Source of the DNA: Deltaproteobacteria bacterium
GTDB taxonomy: Bacteria; Desulfobacterota; Desulfuromonadia; Desulfuromonadales; Geothermobacteraceae
Reading direction: 5' to 3'
DNA: 7,383 nt
Assembly: GCA_003695205.1 (NCBI GenBank)
Contig: RFIO01000301.1
Coordinates: 1-7,383, forward strand
A program made the position numbers and the translations under genes. The notes below the pieces were generated by a model, which was not told the origin of the DNA, ran no database searches, and saw only the letters and a list, made by a program, of their open reading frames with translations. Every line of letters starts with the position of its first letter. Positions within the stretch are counted from its first letter, which is position 1. Shown here one piece after another: positions 5,223 through 7,383 of this stretch.

Positions 5223-6185
5223 TCAGTCACCTCGACGCGCCAGTTTGTTGCTGAAAATCGAAAGCAGCCCTCCGAGCATGACATAGCCGATGGTCACCTC
5301 GGCCATGGCAATAACCTGCGCCGCCTCCGTCTGCGGTACGACATCACCGTAGCCAAGGGTCGTCAGGGTCACAACGCTGTAGTAAAGGGGCGAGAGGGCT
5401 GTCGGATAGCGACCGTAATCGACGCCGGCCAGGGTGTAGAGCCAGGCAAAGAACAGAACCTGCACACCGATCCAGGAACACCAGCGCAGCATGCTGCGAC
5501 CGCAGTCACAGGTCAGCCACCAGGGCCAGTAAAGCAGCCGTGTCAGCCGGTTGTGACTGCGAAATTCACGGATGTAGTTCTGGTCGATGATTTCACGGCG
5601 CATCATGTAGGCCCCGGCGAAGTTGATGTCACGGATATCAACGCCCATCCAGTCGGAACTTTTGAAGCCACTGATACGACGCAGACGGGCATTGCGCAGG
5701 TCAGCGTTTTGAAAGCTGGCGCCGGCGACATTGCTCAGGGACAGGTCGGTATGGCGCAGGTCGGCTTCGTCGAAATGCGCCTTCTTCAGGGACGCCTCCC
5801 GCAGCCTGGCGCCGCGAAGATCGGCGCAGCTCAGGTTGGCTCCATTCAGGCTGGCCTGGGTCAGGCTGGCCTCCCGAAGATCTGCCCGGAACATGGAGGC
5901 GTCGTTCAGACTGGCGCCGCCGAAGCCGGCGCGGGTGGCTTTGACACCGTCTAGGATGGCGCCGGTAAGGTCGGCTCCGGCGAATTCGGCTCCACACAAA
6001 TCCGCCTTGCTCAGGTCGGTACCCGAAAGATTGGCGCGGAAAAAGCGTGCCCCCTTCAGGTTGGCGCCGGACAGGTTGGCGCCGGACAGATCGAGTCCGG
6101 AAAAGTCACGGCCTGCCAGGTCGGCTCCCGGGGCAGGAAGGGAGACCACATCGGTTGGGACGTATGGTTCAGGTTTGTCCTGCAT
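5223..6185 (-). CDS. Pentapeptide-repeat protein fused to a two-TM potassium-channel pore
   Basis: A 320-residue protein with two parts. Residues about 21-175 are some thirty pentapeptide repeats of the A(D/N/S)LxG type (ADLAG, ANLSG, ADLRE and so on), which fold into a right-handed square beta-helix; a weaker repeat region runs to about 195. Residues 222-244 form a first membrane helix, 255-266 a pore helix, TLGYGD (266-271) a textbook K+ selectivity filter, and 279-301 a second membrane helix, ending with a short basic tail. It should assemble as a tetrameric inner-membrane K+ channel with a large N-terminal cytoplasmic domain. Between the parts lies TCDCG (215-219) plus C226, a cysteine group that may be redox- or metal-sensitive (inference). 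No RCK/TrkA-N gating domain is present, so the beta-helix may take the sensory role. The ATG at 6185 has GAGGGG (6199-6194) eight bases upstream. It is first in an operon with the HDOD gene. Confidence 0.88.
   Translation of the reverse strand: MQDKPEPYVPTDVVSLPAPGADLAGRDFSGLDLSGANLSGANLKGARFFRANLSGTDLSKADLCGAEFAGADLTGAILDGVKATRAGFGGASLNDASMFRADLREASLTQASLNGANLSCADLRGARLREASLKKAHFDEADLRHTDLSLSNVAGASFQNADLRNARLRRISGFKSSDWMGVDIRDINFAGAYMMRREIIDQNYIREFRSHNRLTRLLYWPWWLTCDCGRSMLRWCSWIGVQVLFFAWLYTLAGVDYGRYPTALSPLYYSVVTLTTLGYGDVVPQTEAAQVIAMAEVTIGYVMLGGLLSIFSNKLARRGD
6057..6086 (-). repeat. Perfect 15-bp tandem repeat within the pentapeptide coding region
   Basis: CAGGTTGGCGCCGGA is present twice head to tail (6057-6071 and 6072-6086, plus-strand reading). 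It encodes the LSGAN LSGAN pair at residues 34-43. It is the least diverged piece of the 15-bp periodicity that runs through about 5670-6130, and suggests recent repeat duplication or slippage. Confidence 0.8.
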
Positions 6186-6193
6186 GGTACAGA

Positions 6194-6217
6194 CCCCTCT
6201 TCCCCCTCCTTTTTTTC
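6194..6217 (-). promoter_or_regulatory. Purine-rich leader with two Shine-Dalgarno-like sites before the channel gene
   Basis: On the minus strand a long purine run upstream of the ATG at 6185 contains AAGGAGG (6211-6205), an ideal ribosome site but 19 bases from the ATG, and GAGGGG (6199-6194), less ideal but eight bases away. The nearer one sets the start. The far copy may act as a standby site, or may be incidental to the purine run. Confidence 0.45.
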
Positions 6218-6372
6218 TTGTCGGCTCATCGAAACCGATCTTTACCGCAAAAACGTGAAAAGCGGCTCATCCCCCTGCAGGCGTCAGATGAAAAGTTGGA
6301 TGCCCGTCAGGTCGATTTCTGATAAACTGACACTCGCAATCAGTCTGAAATGACAGGCATAAAAAGCTGGTT
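6218..6372. promoter_or_regulatory. Divergent spacer between channel operon and TPR gene
   Basis: This spacer must hold promoters in both directions, but I find none of convincing quality. On the plus strand TTGGAT (6296-6301) with a TGATAAACT stretch (6320-6328, TGn-TAAACT) is the best candidate, with poor spacing. CGGCTCATC occurs twice (6222-6230 and 6263-6271), 41 bp apart, about four helical turns, a possible operator pair. ACTGA (6326-6330) and TCAGT (6340-6344) form a short dyad. The region is more AT-rich than the genes around it, as expected of regulatory DNA. Confidence 0.3.
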
Positions 6373-7383
6373 ATGAGCGAACATTTCGACGAGAACTACG
6401 ACTTTCCCGAACTGCAGGACAATCCGCTGGACGCTGTCCAGCAGGCCCTGGAGCACGGGGACAACGAGACGGCCCTGGAGCTGGCCGAGACCTGTCTTGA
6501 GGACAATCCCTTCGATGTCGAGGCGCTGAATTACTGTGCCGTGGCAGCCTCCAACCTCGGAGACCACGACAAGGCCCTTATGCTGTATCGCAAGGCTCTG
6601 CGTTTTGATCCCTCCAACGGGGCCCTGCATCACAACTTCGGAGTTCTGCTCGAGCGCCTGGGGCGCTACCAGGATGCCTACGAGCATTTCTGGCGTTCGC
6701 TGGAACTGCAGCCCGATTTCCCCGAGGCCTATGTCAACCTAGGTAACGTCCTCGACGAAATGGGTCGCACGCACGAGGCGCTGCAGATGTACCGGCGCGC
6801 CCTCAAGCGCCTGCCTCAGGCACCGGACATCTACTACAACATCGGCTACGCCCTGAACCGTATCGGCCATTTTGCCGAGGCGATGGAGTTCTTCGAGCGC
6901 ACTCTCAATCTCAAGGCGGATGATCCCGCCGCCCTGAACGGCTACGGTTATGCCCTGGCCAACCTCGGTCGGGATGAGGAGGCGATACTCTGGTATCGCC
7001 GGGCTCTGGAGCTGGCTGACCTGGCCAATTACCACTACAACCTGGGTCTGAGTCTGCGGCGGCTGGACCGGGCCGAGGAATCCCTGCAGGCGTTCGACAG
7101 GGCGATCGAACTGGAGCCGGAGTTTTTCGAGGCCCGTATCGAACGGGCCATTCAGTTGAGCCATCAGGGTCGTTTCGACGCCGCTCTGGACGACCTGAAC
7201 CGGGCCGAACAGCTGGCACCCGACAGCTCGGAGCCGGCCTTCTATCGCTCCATGGTCCTGGAGCGCAGCGGCCGTCTGCCCGAAGCCCTGTCGGAAATTG
7301 AGCGCTGCCTGAGGATCGACCCCGAATTCGGCATGGCCCGCAACAATCGCGGCAACCTGCTGCTCAAACTCGGTCGTCTCGAC
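6373..7383 (+). CDS. Tetratricopeptide-repeat protein, 3' end beyond the window
   Basis: The frame is open from ATG 6373 to the right edge (337 residues) with no stop. After an acidic N-terminus (MSEHFDENYDFPELQD) and one degenerate repeat (about 15-48), canonical 34-residue TPRs run without a break: 49-82, 83-116, 117-150, 151-184, 185-217 (33 residues, lacking the usual closing Pro), 218-251, 252-285, 286-319 and the start of another at 320. Typical signatures are NLGNVLDEMGRTHEALQMY and NLGLSLRRLDRAEESLQAF. There is no signal peptide or membrane helix, so it is probably a cytoplasmic scaffold binding other proteins; the partner and any C-terminal domain cannot be known from this part. The start has no clear Shine-Dalgarno (AAAAAGCTGGTT precedes it), but an in-frame TGA at 6346-6348 and the lack of another early ATG support it. 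It is divergent from the channel operon. Confidence 0.85.
   Translation, partial: MSEHFDENYDFPELQDNPLDAVQQALEHGDNETALELAETCLEDNPFDVEALNYCAVAASNLGDHDKALMLYRKALRFDPSNGALHHNFGVLLERLGRYQDAYEHFWRSLELQPDFPEAYVNLGNVLDEMGRTHEALQMYRRALKRLPQAPDIYYNIGYALNRIGHFAEAMEFFERTLNLKADDPAALNGYGYALANLGRDEEAILWYRRALELADLANYHYNLGLSLRRLDRAEESLQAFDRAIELEPEFFEARIERAIQLSHQGRFDAALDDLNRAEQLAPDSSEPAFYRSMVLERSGRLPEALSEIERCLRIDPEFGMARNNRGNLLLKLGRLD

Noticed and set aside
5222..5284. Upstream start for the HDOD gene, adding 21 residues
   Set aside because: It lies wholly inside the channel gene, while the ATG at 5221 has a well-placed GAGGT and gives the normal family N-terminus.
5670..6130. Regularly repeated short units that could suggest a CRISPR array or satellite
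   Set aside because: The period is 15 bp with no spacers and it translates to pentapeptide repeats, so it is protein-coding.
5553..6258. Plus-strand open frames opposite the channel gene (133 and 175 codons), rich in Ala, Arg and Gly
   Set aside because: Their repetitive look is only the complement of the 15-bp pentapeptide repeats on the other strand.

Overview
The window looks like a chromosomal segment from a high-GC Gram-negative bacterium. By eye it is roughly 60% G+C, and coding frames end mostly in G or C. The gene families (an M16 protein without zinc ligands, a YihY protein with a winged-helix tail, an LpxH-type hydrolase, an SseB-like protein, an HDOD protein and a TPR protein), together with a canonical sigma-54 promoter, would fit a Desulfuromonadales/Geobacter-like lineage. 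That placement is inference from gene content, not a database match. I see no rRNA, tRNA, CRISPR array, insertion sequence or phage gene.

Layout. The plus strand opens with the 3' part of an M16 peptidase-family gene (2-1204). After 66 bp comes a YihY/BrkB membrane protein (1271-2647), probably co-transcribed. Its 3' end overlaps, tail to tail, an LpxH-type UDP-2,3-diacylglucosamine hydrolase gene on the minus strand (2590-3309). The LpxH gene has a strong sigma-70-type promoter so close to its ATG that the mRNA is probably leaderless. A 223-bp spacer with two dyads separates it from an SseB-family gene on the plus strand (3533-3964).

The most interesting part is 3981-4346. It is a compact, self-contained transcription unit: a near-perfect sigma-54 promoter (GG-N10-GC), a GC-rich hairpin at the predicted 5' end of the RNA, a strong Shine-Dalgarno, and an unrecognised 61-residue protein with six cysteines. 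A structured 3' UTR and an intrinsic terminator follow. I cannot assign a function to the protein. The signals around it argue that it is a real, inducible gene.

The minus strand then carries a two-gene operon, read from 6185 down to 4379. The first gene encodes a pentapeptide-repeat domain fused to a two-helix potassium-channel pore. One base after its stop comes a degenerate HDOD signalling protein. The terminator at 4292-4346 lies between this operon and the small cysteine-rich gene, so the two convergent units share it. A 187-bp divergent spacer leads to a long TPR protein (6373 to the right edge), cut by the window end.

How the genes relate. YihY and LpxH both concern the cell envelope, and LpxH supports an LPS-bearing outer membrane. 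The channel and HDOD pair looks like a membrane sensor or ion-flux module with an adaptor protein. The remaining neighbours show no obvious common pathway.
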